From positions 1 to 33,699 of the forward strand of contig ONOH01000020.1 of NCBI GenBank assembly GCA_900319405.1: a DNA stretch of 33,699 nt. Reading direction: 5' to 3'. Shown piece by piece: positions 16,900 through 25,486 of this stretch; position 1 is the stretch's first letter, and the number at the start of each line of letters is the position of its first letter. The translations under genes and the position numbers were made by a program. The notes beneath the pieces were generated by a model. The model was given only the letters and a program-made list of their open reading frames with translations. It did not search any database and was not told where the DNA came from. The stretch comes from an uncultured Bacteroidales bacterium. Lineage in GTDB: Bacteria; Bacteroidota; Bacteroidia; Bacteroidales; UBA932.

Positions 16900-19377
16900 T
16901 TACTTCTTTTCTCCCAAATCCAGAATTCGCACATTCCGGATTTTAAGCCCTGAACCGTGACCGCAGAAAGAAATGTAGCCCTTGCGGTTGAAAAGCCCCG
17001 GATGCGCACGGCCATCGACAGTGGTCTTCCGGCCGCCCGCGGTCACCTTCCGGACATCGGCGTCCGTAATCAGCTCTCCGTTCACCGTCACCTTAATACG
17101 GTCTCCTTCCACCACGATCTCTTCCGTGCTCCATTCTCCCAAAGGTTTGTGTTTCACGCGTTTGGCAGGAACGATTCCGTAGATGGAACCGTGGGTCTGG
17201 TAATCTTTCAGCCAGCCGGCATAGGCCGGAGCGTCGTGGTCCAGAATCTGCAGTTCGCACATCCCCTCATAGGCGGCATCCACATTTTCGGGGGTACGGA
17301 TGCCCACGCCGTTGTTCACGCCCTCTTCCAGGAAACAGAACTCGAAACGAAAGACAAAGTTTCGGTACTGCTTGTTGGTGTACAGGTTTCCCGTGCTGCC
17401 GTAACGGGCCGACACCAGGATGGCCCCGTTCACCACGGTATAGCCTTCCTTGTCGCCGTGCCACTTGGAAAGGTCGCTTCCGTCAAAGAGCATTTCGAAG
17501 CCCCGGGCCTTCTCTTCGGCAGTGAGCTCGCTCCGCGGGGCGGGCTTTGCCTCTGCGAGCATCTTGCCGATCTCGTCCACTGCATAGCCGTCATCGGCCA
17601 GGCCACGGGAACGATAGAGGTCGGCGGCTTTCTCCAGGCTGCACTTGAAGTCATCGTAATTGATTTCCTCCTTGCACTTGGACGCAATCTTGCGGACAGC
17701 ATCGGCCGCAGCATAACGCACAGCATCGGCATTGTCACCCAGATACTTGCCGACCAGAAGGAAACTCTTCATCAGCGGCATATCGCCCAATTTTCCAAGG
17801 GCCGACACCTTCACGGCCGGATCGGATGCCCGCGAAAGCACTTCGGCGAAGCCCAGCCGCTTCACGTCATCATTCTTCTCGAACTGCGAGAGAAGGGTCG
17901 CGTAACGGTCCAGGTACTTGTCGGCCTCCTTTCCTCCTTCACGGGCCGCAGCGAGCACATCTTCCATCACGGAAGGGACCTGCATCCCAAAGAGGGCTTC
18001 ACGGGCCGATGCATCCTGCTGCGCCGCCTCCCGGAGCACCTTCGCCGCCGCTTCGCTATTACCTGCGGCAAGGACCGGATAGAACTTCTCCTTGTGAACG
18101 GCGGACGAAAGATATCCCTTCAGCTTTTCTGCTTGAGCTTCAGGCGTTTCCGCATGAAGCGCATAGACAAGGGCTTTCTGGAGGGGCTCCGTGAAGGGTG
18201 CGGCGGAAGCATCCAGCAGGGCGGCAATCCCGTCCGCCTGCGCCACGGTGGCCATTCCGTCCAGGGCTTTTGCGGCAAACAGATTACCGGACGCAGCCAG
18301 TTTCTGCACCTTCGGGGCCAGATCCACCAGATGACGCTTGGATGCCAGGCGGAGAAGGTTCTCCAACTGCAAGCCGTTCACAGGGGCATCCAGCGCCTTA
18401 GACACCGGATCGGTCACGTTTCCCTCAAAAGTGGCCAGGGCGGCAAAGGCGGCATCGGCCTTGTCGCCGGAAAGGGCGGCCACCAGCGCTTCGGCCGCTT
18501 TCCCGCCACCGAGGATACCGGTGGTGCGGATGGCCGTCTCTCCCAGTTCGTCCGGGCTCCAAATGCTGCCCAGAACAAGGGGAAGGGCGCTCTTGACTTT
18601 CTTCAGGCCAATCCAGTTGAGCACATCCGTCCGGGCCTCGCCGGAAAGGGTGGCATACGCTTTTTCCAGCGCTTTTGCCAGGGTCTCCCCATCATATTTT
18701 TCCGCAGCGGAGAGGGCGGCATTGCGGTAGGGACGGTCACCGGTCCTGAGGGCATTCACCACCAGCGTAGGATCCGGAGCAGACCGTTCGATGACGGTCT
18801 TCACGGCAGCGCAGCGGATACCGGAATTGTCGTTCTTCAGAAGGCTCCTGGCCGCCTTCACGGCGTCCTTGTCGCTGAAGTTGTTCAGAAGGACCATATA
18901 GTCCGGCAAAGACTGGCTCTTCAAATACTTGGCAGAGGCCTTGCTGCCGATAACGCCAAGAGTCCGGGTGATGGCCTTCTTCTCGTCCACCTGCGCATTT
19001 TGGGCCCATTGAAGCAGGTACGGTTCGGCCTCACGGAGCCCCCGGTCGGCCACGGCGCCGCACAGGAGCGCCTTGTCGGCTCCTTCCGTGCGGATCAGGT
19101 CCATCAGCGCCTTATCCCCGCCGGGAAGCGCCGCCAGCGCGGCAATGGACATAGGAGCGCAATAGGCATCGTTCACATAAAGAAGGTAAAGGCCGATGTC
19201 GGACTCCTGGGCCAGCGGATATAGTTGCTGGAGAAGGAAAGAACGGGCAACAGCGTCATCGCACTGCAGGATTTCCCGCTTCAGGGCATCCCGTCTGGCG
19301 AAATCCTCCGCCGGTTGTCCAAAAAGGCTTCCTGCCACAATCAAAAGAGCAGAAAACAGGGCTATCATCTTTTTCAT
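16900..19377 (-). CDS. HEAT-repeat protein with C-terminal DUF1080 (3-keto-disaccharide hydrolase family)
   Basis: The protein has 825 residues. The ATG at 19377 opens MKKMIALFSALLIVAGSLFG, a Sec signal peptide; a TTG four codons upstream is possible but less likely. Residues about 30-610 are alanine- and lysine-rich helical repeats of HEAT type (for example SGIRCAAVKTVIERSA and VRYAAADAVRKIASK), probably a solenoid. Residues about 620-825 are a DUF1080 domain starting FEMLFDGSDLSKWHG and containing NNGVGIRTPE and LQILDHDAPAYAG. DUF1080 proteins are concanavalin-like and several are reported to cleave 3-keto-glycosides. The gene lies 12 nt after a Tat-exported Gfo/Idh oxidoreductase, the enzyme type that makes 3-keto sugars, so the pair probably works in sequence outside the cytoplasm. 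The HEAT part may hold a polymer or a partner enzyme. Confidence 0.88.
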   Translation of the reverse strand: MKKMIALFSALLIVAGSLFGQPAEDFARRDALKREILQCDDAVARSFLLQQLYPLAQESDIGLYLLYVNDAYCAPMSIAALAALPGGDKALMDLIRTEGADKALLCGAVADRGLREAEPYLLQWAQNAQVDEKKAITRTLGVIGSKASAKYLKSQSLPDYMVLLNNFSDKDAVKAARSLLKNDNSGIRCAAVKTVIERSAPDPTLVVNALRTGDRPYRNAALSAAEKYDGETLAKALEKAYATLSGEARTDVLNWIGLKKVKSALPLVLGSIWSPDELGETAIRTTGILGGGKAAEALVAALSGDKADAAFAALATFEGNVTDPVSKALDAPVNGLQLENLLRLASKRHLVDLAPKVQKLAASGNLFAAKALDGMATVAQADGIAALLDASAAPFTEPLQKALVYALHAETPEAQAEKLKGYLSSAVHKEKFYPVLAAGNSEAAAKVLREAAQQDASAREALFGMQVPSVMEDVLAAAREGGKEADKYLDRYATLLSQFEKNDDVKRLGFAEVLSRASDPAVKVSALGKLGDMPLMKSFLLVGKYLGDNADAVRYAAADAVRKIASKCKEEINYDDFKCSLEKAADLYRSRGLADDGYAVDEIGKMLAEAKPAPRSELTAEEKARGFEMLFDGSDLSKWHGDKEGYTVVNGAILVSARYGSTGNLYTNKQYRNFVFRFEFCFLEEGVNNGVGIRTPENVDAAYEGMCELQILDHDAPAYAGWLKDYQTHGSIYGIVPAKRVKHKPLGEWSTEEIVVEGDRIKVTVNGELITDADVRKVTAGGRKTTVDGRAHPGLFNRKGYISFCGHGSGLKIRNVRILDLGEKK

Positions 19378-19389
19378 AAGGCACTGCAA

Positions 19390-20694
19390 TTAGATCATCG
19401 AAGCCCAAGGGGCACGCATAGGTTGATGGATGAGGTGATTGGCGGCATCGTCGCCGACAAAGCGCTGGGTGAGCGGGTCGAAGTGCAGCGTCCGGCCCAG
19501 ACGCAGGGCGCAGGCGCCCATATTCACCACCGTGGCGCTGTGATGGCCGATGATCTCGTCCAGGGCGAAGTGCTGGCGGTTGCGCACGCACTCCAGGAAA
19601 TCGGTATGGCGGGGAGCCGGGTCGGGCAGGGAGTTGATGACATCCCAGACATGGGGGATAGTACACTCGAAGCCCTTGTACACTTTGCCCAGCGGGCCTT
19701 CGATGTAAGGGACTTTTCCGGGGCTCTCGTACCCCTCACCTTCTAGGATAATGCGGCAGCCGTCGTCATAGGTGTAGGTGACGCTGCGCCAGGTGCCCAC
19801 GGCATCGGGATGCTGCGGCGGGGCGTCCACCTCCACCTTCACCGGGAAAGTGTCATCCTTGCCCAGAATGTACTGGACAGGGTCTATGTAATGCTGTCCC
19901 ATATCTCCCAGGCCGCCCGACTCGTAGTCCCAGTAGCCGCGGAAGGTTCCGTGCACCCGGTGCGGATGATAGGGCTTGTACGGGGCGGGACCCAGCCAGA
20001 GGTCGTAGTCCAGTTCGGCCGGAACGGGCTGGGGAACCAGGTCCTCGCGGCCCGTCCAGTAGAACTTCCAGGCGAAACCCGTCGCCCCCGAAATGCGGAC
20101 GGTGAGCGGCCAGCCCAGCAATCCGCTGGAAACCAGCTTCTTGAGAGGCTCCACCGTGGTACCCAGGCCATAGAAAGTATCCTTGAAACGGAACCAGGTG
20201 TCCAGGCGGAAGATGCGGCCGTACCTGGCTACGGCCTCCACCACTTTCTGCCCTTCCCCGATGGTTCGGGTCATCGGTTTCTCGCAGAAAATGTCCTTGC
20301 CGGCCCGGGCGGCCTCGACGGCCTGGATGCCGTGCCAGTGGGACGGTGTGGCAATGTGGACGATGTCAACGTTGGGGTCGTGAATGAGGTCGCGGAAATC
20401 GTGATAGGCGGCGAGGGTGGTGCCAAATCGTTCCTTTCCAGCTTCCAGGGCCCGGTTGAGGTGGTTCCGGTCCACATCGCAGACAGCCACGAGGCGGCAC
20501 TTTTCGTCACTGGCAAAGTGCAGGTTGGACATCCCGATACCGCCTACGCCAATGATTCCCCGCGTAAGCTGGTCGCTGGGGGCCACATACTTTTTGTTGC
20601 CCCCCAGGGCGCCAAATACATTTCTGGGCAGGATGGTCGCGGCCACGATGCCGGCCCCCGCTTTCTTGAGGAATGATCTTCTTGAATCTGCCAT
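19390..20694 (-). CDS. Gfo/Idh/MocA-family oxidoreductase with Tat signal
   Basis: The protein has 434 residues. The N-terminus MADSRRSFLKKAG is a twin-arginine signal, implying export of a folded, cofactor-loaded enzyme. A Rossmann nucleotide-binding fold follows, with GVGGIG (49-54), then the acidic residue of VCDVD, HIATPSHWHG and the catalytic-lysine motif EKP (K139). The C-terminal alpha/beta domain contains GGLGDMGQHYIDP. Family members oxidise or reduce sugar hydroxyls with NAD(P); some exported ones act as C3-glycoside oxidases or as GH109-like retaining glycosidases with bound NAD. Beside a DUF1080 gene, C3 oxidation of a glycoside is the best inference. The start is 4 nt after the GH78 stop, and the HEAT-DUF1080 gene follows 12 nt downstream. 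The electron acceptor is not encoded here. Confidence 0.9.
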   Translation of the reverse strand: MADSRRSFLKKAGAGIVAATILPRNVFGALGGNKKYVAPSDQLTRGIIGVGGIGMSNLHFASDEKCRLVAVCDVDRNHLNRALEAGKERFGTTLAAYHDFRDLIHDPNVDIVHIATPSHWHGIQAVEAARAGKDIFCEKPMTRTIGEGQKVVEAVARYGRIFRLDTWFRFKDTFYGLGTTVEPLKKLVSSGLLGWPLTVRISGATGFAWKFYWTGREDLVPQPVPAELDYDLWLGPAPYKPYHPHRVHGTFRGYWDYESGGLGDMGQHYIDPVQYILGKDDTFPVKVEVDAPPQHPDAVGTWRSVTYTYDDGCRIILEGEGYESPGKVPYIEGPLGKVYKGFECTIPHVWDVINSLPDPAPRHTDFLECVRNRQHFALDEIIGHHSATVVNMGACALRLGRTLHFDPLTQRFVGDDAANHLIHQPMRAPWASMI

Positions 20695-20698
20695 AGGG

Positions 20699-23029
20699 TT
20701 ATCGTATATTAGTGATTAATCGGTCCCGTGCATCCAGCGGGGTTTCAAGGGTGTGCCGTCCGGATTGCAGTTTTACGGGGCTTTCCGAAGCGGGCATCCA
20801 CACGCTGGCGTGAGAGCCTTCGGGAACCTGTAGCGTGAGACGGAAAATCCTGTCTTTCCTTTCCCAGTGCACGGCGACGACACCTTGCGGAGTCTCGGTT
20901 TCATAGCTCACCCACTCCAGATCCCCGAGCGGGAGCGGCTTCACAAGGATGTGCCTGTAACCGGGCTCGAGAGGGTCTGCCTGCAGGCCCGCCAGATGGG
21001 TGTACATCCAGGAGATACCGCCTCCGAACATAGGGTGGTTGCGGGACGCTTCTCCGTCCCACTGCTCCCAGAAAGTATCGGCCCCCTGTTCTATCCAGTG
21101 GCCGTATGAGGGATAGTCGGTTTGCGTCATAGCCGTGAAGGCCATCTCCCCGAGGCCGTACTCGCACAGCATATCGAAGAAAAGCTGAGTGCCGAAAATG
21201 CCGGTGTTCAAGTGTCCGCCGTTGGCCTCGAATTCTCTTTTTACCGTGTTCAAGACAGCTTCGCGGCGTTCCTCGGGCACCCCCATATGCAGGGCGAAGA
21301 AATTGGCGCCGTCGTTGTCTCCGTAGCTTTCCGCCTCCTGGTGGTAGAACACCCTGTGGAAGGCTTCGCGGACCTCTTCGGCCAAGGCCTCATAGCGGGC
21401 CTCGTCGGCCTCCTTTCCCAGGGCGCCGGCCGAAAGCGCCATATATCTGGCGCACTTCCAAAGGAAATACGTATGCACCAGGGCGTCCGAGGGCAGGTTG
21501 TAGGCCGGGCACCATTCTCCCAGATTGTTCCAGTAGAAGGGATTATCCCTCGAAGGCATCTGCTGGTACATGATCCCCTCCTCCGTTCTCCAGCTTTCCA
21601 TATATCTCAACTGCAGGGCCATCGCCTCGTAATGCTCCTGAAGCACGGAAATGTCTCCGTAATGGAGATAGTGTTCCCAGGGCATCAGGGTCATCGCCGC
21701 ACCCCACGGGACTCCGCCGCCGCAGCCGGGATGCCAGGGGGCGCCGTTGGGCACATAGCCGGTTTCGGTATCCTGACAATCCGACATATCCCGCAGCCAC
21801 TTGCGGTAGAAGCGGTTGGCGTCAAAATTGTGCATCACCGTCACGCAGGCCACCTGGCCATCCCCGGTATAAGGTCCTTTTTCGCGATGCGGGCAATCCG
21901 TGGCCACCCCCAGGTGCATATTGTCGGTCTGGGTGCGTTTCCAGATTTCGTTGATTTTCACCAGAAGCGGATGGGAACAGTCGAAACGGGCGCTTTCGCG
22001 GATGTCGGAATGGACCACCTCGGCCCGGATGTTCTCGGCCTTGAGCGTGCCGGGCCAGCCCCAGACCACCACTTTCCGGAAAGTCCACCAGCAGAAACGA
22101 GGCGCATAGGAGGCCACGGGACCTCCGGCGCAGATGTATTTGTAAATGCCGTTGTAATCCTTCCCTTCCACGGGATGCTCTACGGTAATGACCCTTCCTT
22201 CAGGCGCTTCAAAGTCCAGCAGCCGCACCCAGCCGGTCACATAGTCTCCAAAATCCACCTCCCAGCGGCCATCGGGTCCGTGGACGATGGAGACGGGTTC
22301 CAGCACCTCCATCACCTTGTCGGGCGGACCGTCCTGCAGACACAGTTTTCCGTCGGGGGCTTTCCGGAGGACGGCCGCTTCCCACTCCCCGGCATTCTCG
22401 CGCCGGGCGTCGTAAATCTCCCCTTCAAAAAGGTCGTTCATCACGATGGGGCTCTGCCGGACACGCCAGCTGGTATCGCTCACGACGGTTTCCTTGCGGC
22501 CGCCGGCATACTCCAGATCCACCTGACAGATGAGCCGGGGTGTACCGTAAGGAGCCACCCAGCGCCGTTGTCCGGAGGCAAAAAAGCCATTGCCCAGGAC
22601 AACTCCCAGGGTGTTTTCCCCCTCCCGGAGGGCCTCCGTGATGTCGTAATTCAGGTAAAAGACCCGGAAGGCGCGCCAGTGGGTGTCATCCACCGGAATC
22701 CCGTGCTTCTGATAAGGGAGCGAGGGTCTGTGACCGTAAGAGGTCTCGTTGGGGGTGAGCACCTCATCCCCTATTTTCTTCCCGTTCACATAGAGTTCGA
22801 AAAAACCCAGGCCGCTGATATGCGCCGTCGCCCTTTTGACCTTTCCTTCCAGGACAAAGTCTTTCCGGAATTCGGGGGCGGACAGCAGGGTGTCGGCCCG
22901 GTACGTCTCCCCTTCCCAGGGAGCGCCTATCCAGCTGGCCTCCCAATGCCGGATGTCGGGAACCGTCACATCGACGGCCATCGTGCAGGCCGTAAGCAGA
23001 AAAGCAAGAAAAAGAAATCTAAGGTTCAT
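20699..23029 (-). CDS. GH78 alpha-L-rhamnosidase lipoprotein
   Basis: The protein has 776 residues with a short signal MNLRFLFLAFLLTAC ending in a lipobox. N-terminal beta-sandwich domains (HISGLGFFELYVNGKKIGDEVL and GNGFFASGQRRW are typical) precede the alpha/alpha barrel. The general acid is E383 in DCPHREKGPYTGD and the probable base is E655 in DTFWEQWDG, matching the inverting GH78 mechanism. A C-terminal sandwich closes the protein. GH78 releases non-reducing terminal alpha-L-rhamnose from pectins, plant glycosides and polysaccharides. The start lies inside the 3' end of the GH9 gene (11-nt overlap), and the Gfo/Idh gene begins 4 nt after the stop. It is one of three rhamnosidase-family modules in the window. 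Confidence 0.93.
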   Translation of the reverse strand: MNLRFLFLAFLLTACTMAVDVTVPDIRHWEASWIGAPWEGETYRADTLLSAPEFRKDFVLEGKVKRATAHISGLGFFELYVNGKKIGDEVLTPNETSYGHRPSLPYQKHGIPVDDTHWRAFRVFYLNYDITEALREGENTLGVVLGNGFFASGQRRWVAPYGTPRLICQVDLEYAGGRKETVVSDTSWRVRQSPIVMNDLFEGEIYDARRENAGEWEAAVLRKAPDGKLCLQDGPPDKVMEVLEPVSIVHGPDGRWEVDFGDYVTGWVRLLDFEAPEGRVITVEHPVEGKDYNGIYKYICAGGPVASYAPRFCWWTFRKVVVWGWPGTLKAENIRAEVVHSDIRESARFDCSHPLLVKINEIWKRTQTDNMHLGVATDCPHREKGPYTGDGQVACVTVMHNFDANRFYRKWLRDMSDCQDTETGYVPNGAPWHPGCGGGVPWGAAMTLMPWEHYLHYGDISVLQEHYEAMALQLRYMESWRTEEGIMYQQMPSRDNPFYWNNLGEWCPAYNLPSDALVHTYFLWKCARYMALSAGALGKEADEARYEALAEEVREAFHRVFYHQEAESYGDNDGANFFALHMGVPEERREAVLNTVKREFEANGGHLNTGIFGTQLFFDMLCEYGLGEMAFTAMTQTDYPSYGHWIEQGADTFWEQWDGEASRNHPMFGGGISWMYTHLAGLQADPLEPGYRHILVKPLPLGDLEWVSYETETPQGVVAVHWERKDRIFRLTLQVPEGSHASVWMPASESPVKLQSGRHTLETPLDARDRLITNIR

Positions 23030-25319
23030 ATAAGTGGTATTTCAAATAAACTGACAATGTACCCAGGAAGCGGCTGACGGGTTCTATCCAGATTTCGTGG
23101 GCGGTGGCGTGGGCCGTTCCGTTCCAGAAGGGCCGGTCATCGTGAAAGCTGTCCATTCCCACCGGCAACGCTCCGGCGATGTTTCGCGTACAGTACACGA
23201 AGTTGGGGGCGAAGTTGTATCCCACCCCGTACATCAGACTGGAAGAGAAGGGATTGCGGCCCAGCGTCCATTCCAGCTGCGTTTGTACCAAGTCCATTGC
23301 TTCCCGGTCTTCCAACAGGGCCGCCGCCTGCGCCAGGGCCCAGGCCTGGGAGAGATGGAAATGGGTGGCGCCGTGAAAGACGTGGTTTGTCCAGACGGGG
23401 AAGGTGCGCATCACATAGTGTTCACTCACCGGCGTTCCGGGCTGCTCGCGGGTTTGCTCGCGGGTAAACACCCCCGCCGGCAAAAGATAATACGGGGCCG
23501 ACAGTTCGCTGCCGGGCCTCAGGTAGGCCTCCAGATACAGCCGCGCCGCCTCCTTCCAGGGGGCCGACTGCTGCGGAAACACCTCGGCAAGCGTCGAAAA
23601 GGCCAGCATAGGGGCCTCGTTGAAGGCCGAATGGGAGTCCTGAAGAATGTGCCGGTGACGGCTATGGCTGTAAAAATAACCCCGGATGGGCATTCCGTCC
23701 ACCTGGTCCTGTTCCTGACAGCGAAGCAGGAGGTTCGCGAAACGAAGGGCCGCCTCCCTATATTCCTCCCCCCCGAAATGCTTGAAGAGAAGGGCCGATG
23801 CCACGGCGCCCCAGGATGCTTCCAGATAAGAGGCTTCGTTCCATTCCAGGGCGTCCATCATGGCCTTCCAGTCTTCCCTGGCAGCCTTTTCAAAGGCTTG
23901 CCTTTCGGATTTTGTCAGGGGGAGCGCCTCCAGCGCCCTGGCCAATACGGCAACGCCCAGGAAGGTCTCCCAGGGGACGAAAGAAGCGGGGGAAGATACG
24001 TCGTCCAGCGTTCCCAACTCGTTGTCGGAATAATACCGGAGGGTATTCCAGCTGTGATGCCAGCCCTCCGGGAAGCGCACTTTCAGGAGCCAGTCCACTC
24101 CCCAGCGGGCCTCTTCGGCCATCCTTTTCCGGATGGACCGGGGAGCCACTTCCAGCGCAGCGAGCAGGGCGTAGCAGCCATAGGCCGTGCGCCAGAACCC
24201 CTGGGAGAGGTCTCCGGCATCGTGCCAGCCGCCGTTCACGACGATGGTCCTGCCATCCCGGAATGCCTGGGAATCGGCGTGACACACGTCGTGAATGCCC
24301 TCCACGGGATAGCCGCAGCGCTGGCAGAAATAGAAATTAAGCACATTCCAAAGCGGTTCTTCCCACACATCGGGGCCGATGGGGAAGCTTTCGGAAAGGA
24401 ATTCCCCATAGCGGATGCGGTACTGTCCAGCTTTCCGGAAACGGCTGAAATCCAGCTCCATAAAGCGATTTCCCTTGTGGGAAATCTCCCGGGCTTCCCC
24501 AGTATAGACCGTCTTTCCCTTCCGGTTGACCAGGGAGAAGTTCCCTTCTGCGGAAGGACCGGCCAGCGCCAGCTTCCGGGCCCCGGGCAGGTAGCCCGTA
24601 TGGGCGTAGGCAAATTGACCGGAGGGCAGGTTCCAGCCCTCATAATGGTCCGGTTCTACCCGCTGCAGTTCCAGGCGGTCAAAATCAATGGTCACATACT
24701 CTTCTCCGATGGCACGGTCGTATCCGGTGCAGGTCTGACAGAGTTCAAAACGCAGCACGCGGTCCCTTTTGAGGGCCTCTATCTCCCACAGCAGTTGCAC
24801 CCATTTTCCCTGCGGGATGTCCACATTGGTCTCCCGGCTGGGCGTGAGGGTCCCGTCCGGGGTATCCGTAATCAGGTCCAGGGCAAAACTCACATTGGGA
24901 TTCTTGGAAGGATGGATGTACGCCCAAAGGGAAATCCGGTTGTAGGCACTCCAGTCCTGCGGCGTGTCATATTCCAGTGCCACGCAGGTCCAGCCGCCCT
25001 GTTCTCCGCCAAAGGTATCCCAGGGGGTCCGATAGGTGGCCAGACTCTCCCGGTCTACCAGGGAAATCCGGTGCCGGAGTGCCCGGCTGCCGTCCTTGCA
25101 GTTGTCCCGGGTATAGCAGATTTCCGGTTTCCCCTCCCGGACTGTCCATCGGCCCTCCTGCTCCATATCGTCCAGAAGAAGCGAGTCCAGCACCTCCTTC
25201 GTCGCCCAGCGCGACAGCATCGAGCGGCTCTCGTCCACAGGCAGCGGAAAACGACGGCCGGCCCTGTCCCCGCAGGAAACGGCCAGCAGCAAGCTACACA
25301 CGCAAAGTAATCTCCTCAT
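23019..25319 (-). CDS. GH9 family glycosidase lipoprotein with extra N-terminal beta-sandwich
   Basis: The protein has 766 residues. The ATG at 25319 opens MRRLLCVCSLLLAVSC, a lipoprotein signal just downstream of a strong promoter; the in-frame extension to 25826 crosses the terminator and is rejected. Residues about 30-210 look like a carbohydrate-binding-type beta-sandwich, followed by a CelD-N-like Ig domain (about 210-310) and the GH9 alpha/alpha barrel. The acidic motif GGWHDAGD gives D367 and D370 (base), and the acid is most likely E742 in HEIWIEPVSRF, where classical cellulases have NEVAIDYNAGF. GH9 contains endoglucanases and also exo-beta-glucosidase and glucosaminidase types; the divergent C-terminal motif argues against assuming cellulose. 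It leads the operon GH9-GH78-Gfo/Idh-HEAT-DUF1080. Confidence 0.87.
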   Translation of the reverse strand: MRRLLCVCSLLLAVSCGDRAGRRFPLPVDESRSMLSRWATKEVLDSLLLDDMEQEGRWTVREGKPEICYTRDNCKDGSRALRHRISLVDRESLATYRTPWDTFGGEQGGWTCVALEYDTPQDWSAYNRISLWAYIHPSKNPNVSFALDLITDTPDGTLTPSRETNVDIPQGKWVQLLWEIEALKRDRVLRFELCQTCTGYDRAIGEEYVTIDFDRLELQRVEPDHYEGWNLPSGQFAYAHTGYLPGARKLALAGPSAEGNFSLVNRKGKTVYTGEAREISHKGNRFMELDFSRFRKAGQYRIRYGEFLSESFPIGPDVWEEPLWNVLNFYFCQRCGYPVEGIHDVCHADSQAFRDGRTIVVNGGWHDAGDLSQGFWRTAYGCYALLAALEVAPRSIRKRMAEEARWGVDWLLKVRFPEGWHHSWNTLRYYSDNELGTLDDVSSPASFVPWETFLGVAVLARALEALPLTKSERQAFEKAAREDWKAMMDALEWNEASYLEASWGAVASALLFKHFGGEEYREAALRFANLLLRCQEQDQVDGMPIRGYFYSHSRHRHILQDSHSAFNEAPMLAFSTLAEVFPQQSAPWKEAARLYLEAYLRPGSELSAPYYLLPAGVFTREQTREQPGTPVSEHYVMRTFPVWTNHVFHGATHFHLSQAWALAQAAALLEDREAMDLVQTQLEWTLGRNPFSSSLMYGVGYNFAPNFVYCTRNIAGALPVGMDSFHDDRPFWNGTAHATAHEIWIEPVSRFLGTLSVYLKYHLYEP

Positions 25320-25330
25320 AGAGCCATCTG

Positions 25331-25353
25331 TCATTTCAAAATGAATCGGATTC
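25331..25353. promoter_or_regulatory. Two overlapping palindromes at the start of the GH9 transcript, possible operator
   Basis: TCATTT-CA-AAATGA (25331-25344) and GAATC-G-GATTC (25343-25353) lie side by side, immediately downstream of the -7 box and upstream of the GH9 ATG. The position fits repressor or activator binding, or a short hairpin in the 5' leader. No protein is tied to it by sequence alone. Confidence 0.35.
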
Positions 25354-25356
25354 TTA

Positions 25357-25388
25357 CAAATATACCCATTTTTTGCCATTGGAACAAG
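25357..25388 (-). promoter_or_regulatory. Bacteroidota sigma-ABfr-type promoter for the GH9 operon
   Basis: On the minus strand, CTTG (25388-25385) and TATATTTG (25364-25357) are separated by 20 nt. This matches the Bacteroidota consensus of a -33 TTG/TTTG and a -7 TAnnTTTG at 19-21 nt spacing. Transcription would start roughly 30 nt before the GH9 ATG at 25319. The surrounding DNA is the most AT-rich stretch in the region. Confidence 0.82.
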
Positions 25389-25430
25389 AGCCCGCGGCCT
25401 TTTGCCGGAAGCGGGGTGCCGGGTATGGAA

Positions 25431-25467
25431 AAACACCGCTGCAAGAAGGCTTTCTGCAACGGTGTTT
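25431..25467 (-). terminator. Strong hairpin terminator closing the first transcription unit, possibly bidirectional
   Basis: AAACACCGCTGCA (25431-25443) pairs with TGCAACGGTGTTT (25455-25467) over 13 positions with a single mismatch, and the 11-nt centre can extend the stem (GAA/TTC around GGCT). On the minus strand the stem runs into TTTTT, and on the plus strand into TTTCTTTCTT. It begins 20 nt after the stop of the HAD remnant and lies upstream of the GH9 promoter, so it insulates the two units. Confidence 0.82.
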
Positions 25468-25486
25468 CTTTCTTCCGGAAGGAATT

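Noticed and set aside
19378-19389. TTG start four codons upstream for the HEAT-DUF1080 gene
   Set aside because: The ATG at 19377 opens directly into a normal signal peptide, so the extra residues are not needed.
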